NCBI GenBank assembly: GCA_003218935.1 | Contig: QHPA01000213.1 | Span: 1 to 7,675, forward strand | Direction: 5' to 3' | DNA from: Verrucomicrobiota bacterium | GTDB lineage: Bacteria; Verrucomicrobiota; Verrucomicrobiia; Limisphaerales; AV2 | Length of the DNA stretch: 7,675 nucleotides | Shown here: piece after piece, positions 6,919 through 7,675 of the stretch | Position numbering within the stretch: the first letter of the stretch is position 1 | Layout of the letters: every line of letters begins with the position of its first letter | Notes under the pieces: model-generated | Databases searched by the model: none | The model's input: the letters and a program-made list of their open reading frames with translations, nothing else | Told to the model about the DNA's origin: nothing | Made by a program: the position numbers and the translations under genes

Positions 6919-7675
6919 ACGTGGACACCCCAATGCGGAGTAACAACAGCGTCTATATCCGCATCGAGTTCGACGTCGCCGATCCGGCCGCCTTTGACCG
7001 GCTCGAACTGCGAATGAAATTCGATGACGGTTTCGTGGCCTTTCTCAATGGAGCAGTGCTGGCCTCGGCCAATGCCCCGGTCTCACCCCAATGGAACTCC
7101 GCCGCGACCGCGCAGCATGAAGCCAATGCGACGGTCTTCGACGTCTACGATGTGACGGCCAAAAAAGCCGATCTGCGGGCCGGACGGAACATCCTCGCGA
7201 TCCAGGGCCTTAACGACAGCGTCGGCAGCAGCGACATGATCATCCTGCCGGAGCTCTATGGCGGCACGCTTGCTGGGACGAACCCCGTTCAACCGGTGAT
7301 CGACTTCGGCGCGATCGAGGTCAGTCCCGCGTCGGGAAACCAGGACGCCGAATTCATTCAACTGTTGAATCACAACCCGATCGCGGTGGATATTTCGGAC
7401 TGGCGGCTGACCGGTGGAGTCGAGCACACGTTCACGCCCGGCACAGTCCTGCCGCCGAACGGCGCCCTCTACCTCTGTCCGAGCAGTGCGGCGTTCCGGG
7501 CCCGGACCGTCTCACCCAAAGGCGGTGAGGGGCTTTTCGTGCAGGGCGGCTACAAAGGGCATCTTTCCAGTCTCGGGGAAACGCTCACTCTCATCGATGC
7601 TTCTGGCGCGACGAACAACACGACGAGTTACCCGGGCCAGCCTTCCGACGCACAACGCTATCTCGTGGTCAGCGA
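6840..7675 (+). CDS. Continuation of the LTD / CotH protein in another frame: beta-sandwich and second LTD domain, partial
   Basis: From 6840 a different frame carries clear protein sequence and stays open for about 278 codons to the right edge. The first part (to about 7260) begins NTAAWISGATGVGYERDTG and contains RIEFDV, MKFDDGFVAFLNG and GRNILAIQGLN. This is the galactose-binding-like beta-sandwich commonly found next to CotH and LTD domains in such proteins. A second LTD domain follows from about 7311 (IEVSPASGNQDAEFIQLLNH, DISDWRLTGGVEHTF, LPPNGALYL) to near the window end. It has no start or ribosome site of its own and fits directly after LIVAA of the upstream part. It is therefore most likely the same gene, separated by a one-base loss near 6840. 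The true C-terminus lies outside the window. Confidence 0.85.

Overview
The window is GC-rich, densely coding DNA with all clear genes on the + strand. The large secreted protein that combines lamin-tail (LTD) domains with a CotH kinase-like domain, the palindromic intergenic repeats and the overall style suggest a member of the Verrucomicrobiota (a Pedosphaera/Limisphaerales-like lineage) or a close relative in the PVC group. This is inferred from gene content; there is no rRNA or other marker to confirm it.

Positions 1-3176 are the distal part of a tight efflux operon of the MacB/LolCDE kind. It holds the C-terminal end of a periplasmic adaptor, a stand-alone ABC ATPase, and two different FtsX-like permeases. 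The first two junctions are 4-base ATGA stop/start overlaps and the third is a 2-base gap, so the genes are almost certainly co-transcribed and translationally coupled. The expected machine is an ATPase dimer driving a permease pair in the inner membrane, coupled to a periplasmic adaptor. Its substrate cannot be read from the sequence.

Positions 3177-3427 form a spacer with a perfect 19-bp inverted repeat and a weak candidate promoter. Positions 3428-4294 encode a secreted TPR protein laid out like the NlpI lipoprotein but without a lipobox cysteine. Positions 4295-4707 form a second spacer. It holds a compact double-hairpin palindromic repeat and, on the minus strand, a short coding-like stretch that may be the remains of a gene.

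From about 4708 to the right edge lies one large secreted modular protein: signal peptide, LTD domain, beta-sandwich domain, CotH domain, another beta-sandwich and a second LTD domain. Its frame breaks near 6840. The upstream frame runs on to a stop at 6918, while the obvious continuation of the protein is in another frame and stays open to the window end. A single missing A near 6840 explains this.

No tRNA, rRNA, CRISPR array, insertion sequence or transposase was seen. I found no convincing wholly new system. The points most worth checking are the frameshift in the CotH/LTD gene, the two palindromic spacer repeats, and the possible gene remnant on the minus strand.
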